The notes: generated from the letters alone by a model not told the origin. DNA of 64,000 nt from Alcanivoracaceae bacterium (GCA_023146255.1 JAGLCJ010000016.1:1-64000); one strand, 5' to 3'. Shown: positions 25,404 through 34,144, numbered from the stretch's first letter. Numbers and translations: made by a program.

Positions 25404-27925
25404 ACCACCTCCCCGGCGGGATTCGCCCGAAAAAATCTCAACCGATTGGCATTCGAAACAACCGTCACCGATGACAGGGACATGGCCAGCCCGGCGATCA
25501 CCGGACTGAACATCATCCCGGTGAGCGGGTAAAGCAGTCCCGCCGCCACCGGAATACCGAGCACGTTGTAGAGAAATGCACCAACAAGATTCTGCTTGAT
25601 GTTACGGACTGTGGCAGACGAAACCGCAATCGCATCAACCACACCATGCAGCGACCCACGCATCAAGGCAATCCCGGCACTTTCAATTGCCACGTCCGTT
25701 CCGGTGCCGATGGCAAATCCGACATCAGCCTCTGCGAGCGCTGGCGCGTCATTAATACCGTCTCCGACCATGGCAACAAGCTCCCCGCGATCACGTCGTA
25801 CGCGCACATGCGACGCTTTATCCGCCGGCAGCACTTCGGCAATCACCTCGTCAATGCCGGCCTCCCTGCCAATCGCTTCTGCGGTGCTGCGCACATCACC
25901 GGTAATCATCACCACTTTGAGTCCGCGTGCATGCATGCGAGCCACTGCTGCATGGGCATCCGGCTTGATCTGATCACGCACCCCGATCACGCCGATCAGG
26001 GCTTTGTCCAGCGCCAGATACAGAGGCGTGCCAGCCTGATCGGTGATACTGACCACATCTGTCGCTGCCACATCCGCCTCAACACCTTGCTCACGCAACC
26101 AGCGCAAGTTGCCAATTCTCACCAGTTGATCACGATAACGAGCCTGCACGCCCTTGCCATTCTCGGCGACAAAATCGCTCACCATAGCAGCGGTCAGACT
26201 GCGCGCTCTGGCGGCTTCCATCACGGCGAACGCCAGCGGGTGTTCCGAAGCATTTTCCAGCGCTGCTGCCAGAGCCAGCACCTCGTCCTCCGACCAGCCG
26301 GCATAACCGAACACCTTGGTCACCGACGGTTTTCCCTCGGTAATGGTGCCGGTTTTATCGAGAATGATCGTGGTCAGCTCAGAGGCCGTCTGCAACGCCT
26401 CACCCTGACGAATAAGAATGCCGGACTCCGCCGCCTTGCCCACCCCTACCATCACCGACATCGGCGTAGCCAGCCCGAGCGCACAGGGGCAGGCAATAAT
26501 CAGCACCGTGGTCAATGCCACCATGGCGTAACTGGCGCGCGGTTCCGGGCCGACATTGAACCAGACCAGCGCTGCGGCAATGGCCACCAGCATCACCACC
26601 GGCACAAATACCGCAGACACCTGATCAGCGAGACGGCCAATCGGCGGACGCGAGCCCTGTGCCTTTTTGACCAGCGCAATAATCTGCGCCAGCACCGTGT
26701 CCTTGCCGACCCGGGTAGCACGATAAATCAGGCTGCCCTGTTGGCTTATCGTGCCGGCAGATACTGTGTCCCCTGCCTGCTTGCTCACCGGTACCGGCTC
26801 GCCGGTCAGCATCGACTCGTCCACTAGTGTGGAACCACTTTCCACCACACCGTCGACGGCAATTTTTTCCCCTGGCCGAACGCGCAGGCGCATGCCTGTA
26901 GTCACTTGTGCAATGTCGATATCCGCCTCACCGCCGTCGTCCGCGACGCGGCGCGCCGTGGTGGCTCGCAAACCAAGCAGCCGTTTGATCGCCTGACTGG
27001 CGCGGCCGCGTGCGCGCAACTCCAGAGCGAGGCCGAGATTGATAAAGCCGATGATCATCGCCGAGGCTTCGAAATACACATGCCTTGCCTGCTCCGGCAG
27101 CAGCGATGGCGCCAGCACTGCCACCATCGAGTACAACCATGCTGTGCCGGTGCCGATCGCGATCAGGGTGTCCATATTGGCGTTGTGGTGGACAGCGGCC
27201 TTCCAGGCGCCAACAAAAAAACGTCCGCCGGCAAATACCAGCACGGCAAGGGTAAGCATGCCAATCAGCAACCAGCCCAGCTGGCTTGCAGCGCCGGCAT
27301 GCACCATCATGCTGCCGCCGAACACCATCCACGCCATCAACGGCGCGCCCAGGCCCAGCGCCAACCAGGTGTCGCGCATCAGACGACGATAAAGTTTCTG
27401 CTCGGCGCGCTCACGTTCCTCCTCCAGCGAATCCTCATCTTCGACTACCGATGCGCCGTAGCCAACCGCCTCGACAGCAGCGATAAGATCCTGCGGGTTT
27501 GCTCCACCCATCACGTGCGCGCTGTGATCGGCCAGATTCATGCTGGCCTGCTCAACTCCCGGCACCGACGACAGCGCGGTTTCGATCGTGCGCACACAGC
27601 TGGCACAGGTCGCACCGGTAATGGCCAGACGCATGCCATCGCCACCTGATTCAATCTGTCGAGGTGGGCCATCAATACTGCAGTGGTCAGGCTCTGTCTC
27701 CGGATCCGCGTCCGCCGATACACTCTCTGCGGGATAGCCAGCCTGTGCCAGCGCCGCCATAACTGGCGCAGAATCGTTGCCATCAATGCGCAGTGCAACG
27801 CTCTTGCCAGTGATATCAATGGCAATATCATGAACACCGGCGAGCGGCTCCAGCGCGGCCCGAATCTTGCGCGCGCAACCACCACATTTCATCGCCGGAA
27901 TCGAAAAGCGGACTAAAGTAGACAT
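25400..27925 (-). CDS. copA: Cu(I)-translocating P-type ATPase
   Basis: Exports Cu+ from the cytoplasm with ATP. 841 aa: two N-terminal HMA domains (metal sites CGGC near residue 14 and GATCASC near 105), eight membrane segments with the CPC metal motif (ACPCALGLATP), phosphorylation site DKTGTITEG (Asp523), the HP motif in EHPLAFA, and the hinge GDGINDAPALAEADVG. These define the PIB-1 type. GGAG lies just before the ATG. A MerR/CueR-type operator sits in the 97-bp upstream gap, though no cueR is in the window. Confidence 0.95.
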   Translation of the reverse strand: MSTLVRFSIPAMKCGGCARKIRAALEPLAGVHDIAIDITGKSVALRIDGNDSAPVMAALAQAGYPAESVSADADPETEPDHCSIDGPPRQIESGGDGMRLAITGATCASCVRTIETALSSVPGVEQASMNLADHSAHVMGGANPQDLIAAVEAVGYGASVVEDEDSLEEERERAEQKLYRRLMRDTWLALGLGAPLMAWMVFGGSMMVHAGAASQLGWLLIGMLTLAVLVFAGGRFFVGAWKAAVHHNANMDTLIAIGTGTAWLYSMVAVLAPSLLPEQARHVYFEASAMIIGFINLGLALELRARGRASQAIKRLLGLRATTARRVADDGGEADIDIAQVTTGMRLRVRPGEKIAVDGVVESGSTLVDESMLTGEPVPVSKQAGDTVSAGTISQQGSLIYRATRVGKDTVLAQIIALVKKAQGSRPPIGRLADQVSAVFVPVVMLVAIAAALVWFNVGPEPRASYAMVALTTVLIIACPCALGLATPMSVMVGVGKAAESGILIRQGEALQTASELTTIILDKTGTITEGKPSVTKVFGYAGWSEDEVLALAAALENASEHPLAFAVMEAARARSLTAAMVSDFVAENGKGVQARYRDQLVRIGNLRWLREQGVEADVAATDVVSITDQAGTPLYLALDKALIGVIGVRDQIKPDAHAAVARMHARGLKVVMITGDVRSTAEAIGREAGIDEVIAEVLPADKASHVRVRRDRGELVAMVGDGINDAPALAEADVGFAIGTGTDVAIESAGIALMRGSLHGVVDAIAVSSATVRNIKQNLVGAFLYNVLGIPVAAGLLYPLTGMMFSPVIAGLAMSLSSVTVVSNANRLRFFRANPAGEVV

Positions 27926-27962
27926 GTCATGCTCCAGACAATTTTGATGGAACCAGTGTCAA

Positions 27963-27986
27963 ACCCCGGTGCCACTCCAAGGTCAA
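27963..27986 (-). promoter_or_regulatory. CueR/MerR-type operator-promoter of copA
   Basis: On the minus strand TTGACC (27986-27981) acts as a -35 and overlaps the imperfect dyad ACCTTGG-7-CCGGGGT (27983-27963). The -10 would lie after a long 19-bp spacer (around 27961-27956, TGACAC), as in MerR-family promoters. CueR sites typically read ACCTT..AAGGT in this position. Confidence 0.6.
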
Positions 27987-28022
27987 GCCACGACTGACCG
28001 TTTATCGAAATATCTCGCCATT

Positions 28023-28361
28023 TCAATCACGCAGTTTCTTCAGATCGTCCCTGACCGGCATACGCTTGAACATGCTGACATTACTACCACCGGTATTGCC
28101 GTCCGGCAGTACACCGACCGCAGAGCCGATGCCACCGAGCACAATCCGTACTGCCTGCCCGACCACCGCTGCCGGTCGGCGGCGACGCCACTCCAGCTTC
28201 AACATGGCCCAGTGCGAACGAACATGTGGCAGCACGTATTTCTGACCAATCACATGGGCGCGCTCGAGATGGCGAAACCCGGTTTCAAGATCACCCTCAT
28301 TAATAAAACCCTGTGCTGCAGATAATTCCCGCTCGAAGGCGGCGCGCTGTTCCGGCTTCAT
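28023..28361 (-). CDS. DUF3703 family protein
   Basis: 112-aa protein with the DUF3703 pattern (GFRHLERAHVIGQKY, LPHVRSHWAMLKL, and a GQAVRIVLGGIGSAVG hydrophobic stretch). Function unknown; family members are often found in metal-resistance gene clusters, consistent with copA next to it. Separated from copA by 97 bp that hold the CueR-like promoter, so probably a separate transcript. Confidence 0.78.
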   Translation of the reverse strand: MKPEQRAAFERELSAAQGFINEGDLETGFRHLERAHVIGQKYVLPHVRSHWAMLKLEWRRRRPAAVVGQAVRIVLGGIGSAVGVLPDGNTGGSNVSMFKRMPVRDDLKKLRD

Positions 28362-28473
28362 GATGAACTCCCCGGTAGATAGACAACGACAGTTTCAACC
28401 CGTTGGTTACCCCCAGGTCAAGGGAACAGGTTCGGGATGACGCACCCGGCCACCGGCCACTACAATCAGCGCC

Positions 28474-29163
28474 ATGCCGAACCTGCTGATCCGCCATTTT
28501 CCCCGCGTCGACTACCCGCCCTGCTGGCAGGCGATGAAGAACTTTACCGACCAGCGTGACGAGCACACGCCGGACGAGCTGTGGCTTCTCGAGCATCCCG
28601 ATGTATTCACCCTGGGACAGGCCGGCAAGCCGGAGCACGTGCTGAATCCGGGGCCGATCCCGCTGGTGCAGACCGATCGTGGCGGCCAGGTGACCTGGCA
28701 TGGCCCGGGGCAAACAGTGGGCTACCTGCTGTTCGATATCGCCCGCATGGGCATCGGCGCCCGCGAACTGGTCAGCCGGATCGAGCAGGCCATCGTCGAC
28801 TATCTGGCGACACTGGATATCGAGGCAGCGCCGCGTAAGGATGCCCCGGGGGTGTATGTCGGCACCGCCAAGATCGCCTCGCTCGGCCTGCGTATCCGCC
28901 ATGGCCGCAGTTACCACGGCCTGTCATTGAACCGCGATGTCGATATGGCCGTATTCCAGCGCATTAATCCCTGTGGCCATATTGGTCAGCCGATGACCAG
29001 TCTGGCCCTGCTCGGTGCCGATCCCGGTCGGACCGCGGTTGAAGCCGGCCTGCAGCAGACCCTGTGTCAGCACTTTGCATTCGACAACGTCACTGCCGCC
29101 GGGCTGCCGGACTGGTACACTGGCGCCCTGTCCGAATCCCCGCAGGAGTCCCCCTCGCCATGA
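28474..29163 (+). CDS. lipB: octanoyltransferase (lipoate-protein ligase B)
   Basis: Moves octanoyl from acyl carrier protein to lipoyl domains of 2-oxoacid dehydrogenases and the glycine cleavage system. 229 aa. Motifs: DRGGQVTWHGPGQTVGYLL, GVYVGTAKIASLGLRIRHG (active-site Lys) and a Cys in the NPCGH segment, the catalytic Cys. Stop overlaps lipA by ATGA. Plus-strand pair lipB-lipA follows the inserted copper block. Confidence 0.95.
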   Translation: MPNLLIRHFPRVDYPPCWQAMKNFTDQRDEHTPDELWLLEHPDVFTLGQAGKPEHVLNPGPIPLVQTDRGGQVTWHGPGQTVGYLLFDIARMGIGARELVSRIEQAIVDYLATLDIEAAPRKDAPGVYVGTAKIASLGLRIRHGRSYHGLSLNRDVDMAVFQRINPCGHIGQPMTSLALLGADPGRTAVEAGLQQTLCQHFAFDNVTAAGLPDWYTGALSESPQESPSP

Positions 29164-30137
29164 GCGAATCGCGTCCGGTCCGTCGCAAGGTTGCCCCCGG
29201 TGAAAAACTGCGCGGCGCCGACAAGGTGCGCGCCATTCCGGTGGTCAACGAACCGGTGATCCAGCGCAAGCCAAGCTGGATCCGGGTGCGGGTGCCGGCC
29301 AACGGCGAAATCCAGCGAATCAAGTCGATGCTGCGGCGGCAGAAGCTGCACACCGTCTGCGAGGAAGCCTCCTGCCCGAACCTGCCGGAGTGTTTCGGCA
29401 GCGGCACCGCTACTTTCATGATCATGGGCGATATCTGCACCCGTCGCTGTTCGTTCTGCGATGTCGGCTTTGGCCGGCCGAAGCCGCTGGATGTGGATGA
29501 GCCCAAGCATCTCGGCGAGAGCGTTGCCGATCTGGCATTGAAATATGTGGTGGTCACCTCGGTGGATCGTGATGATCTGGCCGATGGTGGCGCGCAACAT
29601 TTTGCCGAATGCATTGGCGAGATCCGCAAACAGTCGCCGGGCACCCGCATCGAAGTGCTGGTACCGGATTTCAAGCTGTGCATGGACGAGGCGCTGGCAA
29701 TCTTCGCCACTCAGCCGCCGGATGTATTCAATCACAACATCGAAACCGTGCCGGAGCTGTACAAAACCATTCGCCCCGGTGCCAAGTATGACCACTCGCT
29801 GACACTGCTGAAGAAATTCAAGGCACAGCATCCTGACATCGCCACCAAATCCGGCATCATGGTCGGCTTGGGTGAAACTTTCGATCAGGTCATCGCTGTG
29901 CTGAAGGATCTGCGTGCCCACGATGTTGACATGCTGACCATCGGCCAGTATCTGCAGCCGAGCAAACACCATGCGCCAGTGGAGCGTTATGTGCACCCGG
30001 ATGAATTTCGCCAATACGCAAAGGTTGCCGAAGAACTTGGCTTCAGCTCGGTGGCATCAGGACCGATGGTGCGCAGCTCCTATCACGCCGACCTGCAACA
30101 TCAGGGGATCGACGTGGGCCAGCTGCACAGCCACTGA
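29160..30137 (+). CDS. lipA: lipoyl synthase
   Basis: Radical SAM enzyme that inserts two sulfurs into octanoyl groups. 325 aa. Two [4Fe-4S] binding motifs are intact: CEEASCPNLPEC (auxiliary cluster, sacrificed as sulfur donor) and CTRRCSFCDVG (radical SAM). The conserved C-terminal Ser is in SGPMVRSSYHAD. Start ATG at 29160 within the lipB stop, which is preferred to the longer frame at 29064. Confidence 0.96.
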   Translation: MSESRPVRRKVAPGEKLRGADKVRAIPVVNEPVIQRKPSWIRVRVPANGEIQRIKSMLRRQKLHTVCEEASCPNLPECFGSGTATFMIMGDICTRRCSFCDVGFGRPKPLDVDEPKHLGESVADLALKYVVVTSVDRDDLADGGAQHFAECIGEIRKQSPGTRIEVLVPDFKLCMDEALAIFATQPPDVFNHNIETVPELYKTIRPGAKYDHSLTLLKKFKAQHPDIATKSGIMVGLGETFDQVIAVLKDLRAHDVDMLTIGQYLQPSKHHAPVERYVHPDEFRQYAKVAEELGFSSVASGPMVRSSYHADLQHQGIDVGQLHSH

Positions 30138-30163
30138 AAAAAACCATACAAAGGAGTGTCAGC

Positions 30164-30634
30164 ATGAACAATCCGTATCAGTCCCCGGCCGCAGCGGTAA
30201 CACCTGACGATCCGATGGCAGCACTGCAATATGGCGGCTTCTGGCGTCGTGTCGGAGCTTCCGTCATCGATTCCATTCTGATCCTGCTGGTAACGGCGCC
30301 TTTCCTGTATGCGTTTTATGGCGAGAGTTTCTATGCCGAGCAAAGCCTGATACGCGGCCCCGCTGACTTCATCATCAGCTACCTGTTTCCCGCCGTCGCT
30401 TCGATCACTTTCTGGGTTTACAAGTCGGCCACGCCGGGCAAGATGGTGTTTGGCTTGAAAATTGTAGATGCGGAAACGGCGGGGCCGTGCAGCACCGGCC
30501 AACTGATTGGTCGTTACCTTGGTTACTACCCGTCGTTTCTGGTGATTGGACTGGGCTTTATCTGGATCGCGTTCGACAAACGCAAGCAGGGCTGGCATGA
30601 CAAGATGGCCGGCACCGTGGTAATCCGCAATTGA
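30164..30634 (+). CDS. RDD family membrane protein
   Basis: 156-aa inner-membrane protein. Three membrane segments (about 30-50, 68-90, 115-135) and the RDD-domain positions: FWRRVGASVIDS (Arg-Asp), SATPGKMVFGLKIVD and DKRKQGWHDKMAGT at the end. Transport or ion-related roles have been proposed for the family; none can be assigned. AAAGGAG precedes the ATG. It follows lipA by 26 bp and may be co-transcribed. Confidence 0.85.
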   Translation: MNNPYQSPAAAVTPDDPMAALQYGGFWRRVGASVIDSILILLVTAPFLYAFYGESFYAEQSLIRGPADFIISYLFPAVASITFWVYKSATPGKMVFGLKIVDAETAGPCSTGQLIGRYLGYYPSFLVIGLGFIWIAFDKRKQGWHDKMAGTVVIRN

Positions 30635-30644
30635 TATTGAATCC

Positions 30645-30666
30645 GGGGCGCATCAGCGCCCCTTTA
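30645..30666 (+). terminator. weak terminator after the RDD gene
   Basis: GGGGCGC/GCGCCCC stem (30645-30651 with 30656-30662) with a 4-nt loop followed by TTTA. The loop contains the stop codon of convergent mpl. Confidence 0.45.
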
Positions 30667-32008
30667 ACGCCGTAACCAGCTTGCGGTGAACGCCGCCAAA
30701 ACCGCCATTGCTCATGATCACCACGTTCAGCGGCGAGCTATCTCGAGCACAGATATCAGCAATCACCGCATCAATGCTCGACAGGGTTTTGGCCGGGACT
30801 TTTGATGCCTTGACCACATCATCCAGCGACCAGTTGATACCTTCCGGCTGATACCAGATCACTTCATCTGCTGCCAGCACACTGTCCGCCAGCTTGTCGC
30901 GATGCGCCCCCATGCGCATGGTATTGGAGCGCGGCTCAATCACGGCGATGATTTTTTCCTTGCCGACTTTTTTCCGCAGCCCTTCCAGAGTGGTGGCAAT
31001 CGCCGTCGGGTGATGGGCAAAGTCATCATAGACGCGCACGCCGCGCGCCTCGCCAACCAGTTCCATGCGCCGTTTGACGCCGAGGAAATCGCCGAGCATC
31101 TCGCAGCCCTGCGCCAGCGATACGCCAACATGCCGTGCCGCCAGTAGCGCTGCGACACCATTTTTCACGCTGTGCAAGCCAGTTTGCCCCCAGCGCACCT
31201 CACCGACTTTTTTACCGTTTTCCAGCACGGCGAAGTGGCTGCCATCATCACTAAGCAGCTGCACATCAATGCCGGCACCGGCACCGAACCGCTCCACTTC
31301 GCTCCAGCAGCCTTTCTCCAGCACTTCTTCCAGCGCGGCTTCGCCAGTTGGCAGAATGATCCGGCCGTTACCGGGAATGGTGCGGACCAGATGATGGAAC
31401 TGTTTCTGGATGGCGCCGAGGTTTTCAAAGATATCGGCGTGATCGAATTCGAGGTTATTGAGAATCGCCGTGCGCGGCCGGTAGTGAATAAACTTGGAGC
31501 GCTTGTCGAAAAATGCGGTGTCGTACTCGTCCGCTTCAACCACAAAAAACGGGGTATCGCCAAGACGCGCTGACACCGGAAAATTCCCCGGTACGCCACC
31601 AATCAGAAAGCCCGGCGCCATGCCGGCCGCTTCCAGCAGCCAGGCCACCATCGACGAGGTAGTGGTCTTGCCATGGGTGCCGGCGACAGCAATGACCCAG
31701 CGCTCCGGCAGCACCACGTCGGCCAGCATCTGTGGGCCGGAGGTATAGCGCAGGCCGCGATTCAGCACTTCTTCCACCGCCGGGTTACCGCGGCTCATGG
31801 CATTGCCGATCACCACCAGATCCGGTGCCGGATCGAGCTGGGCAGCGTCGTAACCTTCGTGAATCTCGATGCCAGCGGCGCGCAGCTGGTCCGACATCGG
31901 CGGGTAGACGTTGGTATCGGCGCCGGTCACCCGGTGACCCATGTCCCGCGCCAGTTGCGCCAGCGAGCCCATGAAGGTGCCGCAAATACCGAGAATGTGA
32001 ATGTGCAT
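30653..32008 (-). CDS. mpl: UDP-N-acetylmuramate:L-alanyl-gamma-D-glutamyl-meso-diaminopimelate ligase
   Basis: Recycles the cell-wall tripeptide by joining it to UDP-MurNAc. 451 aa, Mur ligase family. N-terminal domain begins MHIHILGICGTFMGSLA, a Mpl hallmark; the ATP-binding loop is VAGTHGKTTTSSM; the central EADEYDTAFFDKR and the C-terminal YDDFAHHPTAI match Mpl more than MurC. Upstream, in its sense orientation, lies structured repeat copy A (32107-32220). Confidence 0.95.
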   Translation of the reverse strand: MHIHILGICGTFMGSLAQLARDMGHRVTGADTNVYPPMSDQLRAAGIEIHEGYDAAQLDPAPDLVVIGNAMSRGNPAVEEVLNRGLRYTSGPQMLADVVLPERWVIAVAGTHGKTTTSSMVAWLLEAAGMAPGFLIGGVPGNFPVSARLGDTPFFVVEADEYDTAFFDKRSKFIHYRPRTAILNNLEFDHADIFENLGAIQKQFHHLVRTIPGNGRIILPTGEAALEEVLEKGCWSEVERFGAGAGIDVQLLSDDGSHFAVLENGKKVGEVRWGQTGLHSVKNGVAALLAARHVGVSLAQGCEMLGDFLGVKRRMELVGEARGVRVYDDFAHHPTAIATTLEGLRKKVGKEKIIAVIEPRSNTMRMGAHRDKLADSVLAADEVIWYQPEGINWSLDDVVKASKVPAKTLSSIDAVIADICARDSSPLNVVIMSNGGFGGVHRKLVTALKGR

Positions 32009-32106
32009 GTTTCAGGAGCTCCGGAAATCGTCGGGGCAGTGTAGCGGGCCGGGTTTCTGTTGGCACCTGCGAGGCGTATCAGTTCAGGTGGGCAGTGACC
32101 TTCGCC

Positions 32107-32220
32107 GGTTGTGGCGGTCATCAGGGATTGCCGGGACACGCCGTGAACCCGTCCCTGGGGGCTTGCGTTCGCCATCCATGGCTCACACAGTCCCGGCAAC
32201 CCCTGATGACCGCCACAACC
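32107..32220 (-). repeat. 114-bp covarying hairpin element, copy A
   Basis: Arms 32107-32137 and 32190-32220 are complementary at 30 of 31 positions, around a 52-nt core. Read on the minus strand the core begins TGTGTGAGCCATGGATGGCG and ends in TTCACGGCGT, as in copies B and C. The inner arm TTGCCGGGAC is shared by the family; the outer 20 nt (GGTTGTGGCGGTCATCAGGG) are not found in the other copies. Confidence 0.9.
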
Positions 32221-32298
32221 TCGCATCCCCTTCTTTCACACTTTCCGCTCTGGTTTTTCTGGATCATGACTGGCATCACTGTCTCAACCGGCACCGGG

Positions 32299-32369
32299 CG
32301 AGGGGTGGCATAGCCCGGTACACCAAGCGATTAACGGGGAGCGACTGTACCGGGCTATGCCACCCCTCG
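32299..32369. repeat. perfect 24-bp inverted repeat with 23-nt spacer
   Basis: Left arm 32299-32322 (starts CGAGGGGTGGCATAGCCCGG) is the exact complement of right arm 32346-32369. The spacer is 32323-32345. No T tract follows, so it is not a normal terminator. It is unrelated in sequence to the 114-bp family and lies 110 bp upstream of pfp. Confidence 0.85.
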
Positions 32370-32478
32370 GCCTCCCTCGGCCCGCACCGAGGCATTACCC
32401 AAGCCAGACCGTGCGCCCACCGAGCAATATCTTTAGAATGCGCGCCAATCCGCCCGCCCCTTCAGGAGCCCCGATCCC

Positions 32479-33750
32479 ATGGCCAGGAAATCTGCCCGCA
32501 AAAACGCCTTCTACGCCCAGTCCGGCGGCGTCACCGCCGTCATCAACGCCTCCGCCGCCGGCGTCATTGAAGCCGCCCGCGAGAGCAAGGTGATCGGCAA
32601 GGTCTATGCCGGCCGCAATGGCATCATCGGCGCCCTGCTGGAAGAACTGATCGACACCAGTCAGGAATCGAAATCCGCCATCGCCGCGCTGAAACACACC
32701 CCCGGCGGTGCCTTCGGCTCCTGCCGCTACAAGCTGAAATCGCTGGAACAGAACCGCCGCCAGTACGAGCGCCTGATCGAAGTGTTCCGCGCCCACGATA
32801 TCGGTTACTTCTTCTACAACGGCGGCGGTGACTCCGCCGACACCTGCCTGAAGGTCTCCCAGCTGGCTGAAACCATGGGTTATCCGATTCAGGCCATTCA
32901 CGTTCCGAAAACCGTCGACAATGACCTGCCGATCACCGACTGCTCACCGGGCTTCGGTTCGGTGGCCAAGTACACGGCGGTGTCGATCCGTGAAGCGGCA
33001 CTGGATGTGAAGTCCATGTGCGCCACCTCCACCAAGGTGTTCGTGATGGAAGTGATGGGCCGTCACGCCGGCTGGATTGCCGCTGCGGCGGGTCTGGCCC
33101 AGGAGCAGGACGGCGATGCACCGCATATCATCCTGTTCCCGGAAATCGCTTTTGATCAGGACAAGTTTCTGAAAAAAGTCGATCAGGTGGTGAAGAAAAA
33201 CGGCTACTGCGTGATCGCCGTGTCCGAGGGCGCCCGCTACAAGGACGGCACCTTCCTCGCCGATGCCGGCAGCGTTGATGCCTTCGGCCACAAGCAGCTC
33301 GGCGGTGTTGCCCCGGTGCTGGCGCAGATGGTCAAGGACAAGCTCGGCTACAAATATCACTGGGCGGTGCCGGATTATCTGCAGCGCTCGGCCCGGCATC
33401 TGGCCTCCGAGGTCGATCTGGAGCAGGCCTACGCCGTCGGCCGCGCAGCAGTGCAGTTCGCCGAAGCGGGCCATAATGCGGTGATGCCGGCCATCATTCG
33501 CGGCAAGGGCAAGAAATACAGCTGGTCGATTGGCGAGGCGCCGCTGGCTCAGGTCGCCAATGTCGAGAAGAAGATGCCGCGCAACTTTATCAGCCGCGAC
33601 GGCTTCGGTATCACTCAGGAAGCCCGCGAGTACCTGTCGCCACTGATTCAGGGCGAAGCCCTGCCGCCGTACCACAACGGCCTGCCAGTACAGGCGCGGT
33701 TGAAGCTGGCGCCGGTGGCGAAGAAACTGAAGGGTAAATTCGAGCTGTAA
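32479..33750 (+). CDS. pfp: diphosphate-dependent 6-phosphofructokinase
   Basis: Reversible phosphorylation of fructose 6-phosphate with pyrophosphate. 423 aa, PFK superfamily. The PPi-type signatures are GGGDSADT (in place of GGDGS of the ATP enzymes) and KTVDNDLPITD, where Lys in place of Gly favours PPi. Other family residues: MEVMGRHAGWIA and PEIAF. Start ATG 32479. An inorganic pyrophosphatase (ppa) lies 0.9 kb downstream on the same strand and competes for the same substrate. Confidence 0.93.
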   Translation: MARKSARKNAFYAQSGGVTAVINASAAGVIEAARESKVIGKVYAGRNGIIGALLEELIDTSQESKSAIAALKHTPGGAFGSCRYKLKSLEQNRRQYERLIEVFRAHDIGYFFYNGGGDSADTCLKVSQLAETMGYPIQAIHVPKTVDNDLPITDCSPGFGSVAKYTAVSIREAALDVKSMCATSTKVFVMEVMGRHAGWIAAAAGLAQEQDGDAPHIILFPEIAFDQDKFLKKVDQVVKKNGYCVIAVSEGARYKDGTFLADAGSVDAFGHKQLGGVAPVLAQMVKDKLGYKYHWAVPDYLQRSARHLASEVDLEQAYAVGRAAVQFAEAGHNAVMPAIIRGKGKKYSWSIGEAPLAQVANVEKKMPRNFISRDGFGITQEAREYLSPLIQGEALPPYHNGLPVQARLKLAPVAKKLKGKFEL

Positions 33751-33790
33751 AGGCGGGCTCTTCAATAACCGGGAAAATAGCAGGATGCTA

Positions 33791-33904
33791 GGCCGGCGCA
33801 CCTGACGGGACTTGCCGGGACTGTGTGAGGCATGGATGCCGAACACAAGCCCCCAGGGATGGGTTCACGGCGGGTCCCGGCAAGTCCCGTCAGGTGCGCC
33901 GGCC
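33791..33904 (+). repeat. 114-bp covarying hairpin element, copy B
   Basis: Arms 33791-33821 and 33874-33904 are complementary at 31 of 31 positions around a 52-nt core. Core begins TGTGTGAGGCATGGATGCCG. The outer arm sequence (GGCCGGCGCACCTGACGGGA) is unlike that of copies A and C, yet pairing is perfect. It lies 40 bp after the pfp stop and 45 bp before the next gene. Confidence 0.92.
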
Positions 33905-33949
33905 GGTTCGATCACCACCAGACCCGTTCACCACGAAGAGGCATCCGTG

Positions 33950-34144
33950 ATGAAAGTCCTTGCAGAGATGAGCAAAAAGGAATTTGTATACGAGTGCGCC
34001 ACCCGGGCACTGGCGGCCAGCTTTGCCAACCCGACGGCCAAGCCGTCGATTGCCAGCATGGTCCGCGACGCCGAAAACCTGTGGAACGAATTGCAGGAAT
34101 GGGAATCACTGGAATCATCGTCATCACAAGGAGTATCACCATGA
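33950..34144 (+). CDS. small conserved-looking helical protein (64 aa)
   Basis: Function not recognised. A mostly helical, soluble small protein (MSKKEFVYECATRALAAS, then DAENLWNELQEWE). AAGAGG lies 8 nt before the ATG, and the stop overlaps the rhodanese start by ATGA, which supports real translation and coupling. It has one Cys. It may partner the rhodanese, but that is inference from position only. Confidence 0.65.
   Translation: MKVLAEMSKKEFVYECATRALAASFANPTAKPSIASMVRDAENLWNELQEWESLESSSSQGVSP

Larger units (their letters stand above)
32009..32478. other. 470-bp intergenic region with two large inverted repeats
   Basis: Divergent gap between mpl (minus) and pfp (plus). It contains the 114-bp structured element copy A (32107-32220) and a perfect 24-bp inverted repeat (32299-32369). 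No ORF with a credible ribosome-binding site is seen. Promoters for both genes must lie here but none stands out. Confidence 0.6.

Noticed and set aside
32107..32220. Ordinary Rho-independent terminator
   Set aside because: The 52-nt conserved core, 31-bp arms and lack of a T tract do not fit, and copy A lies upstream of mpl, not after a gene.
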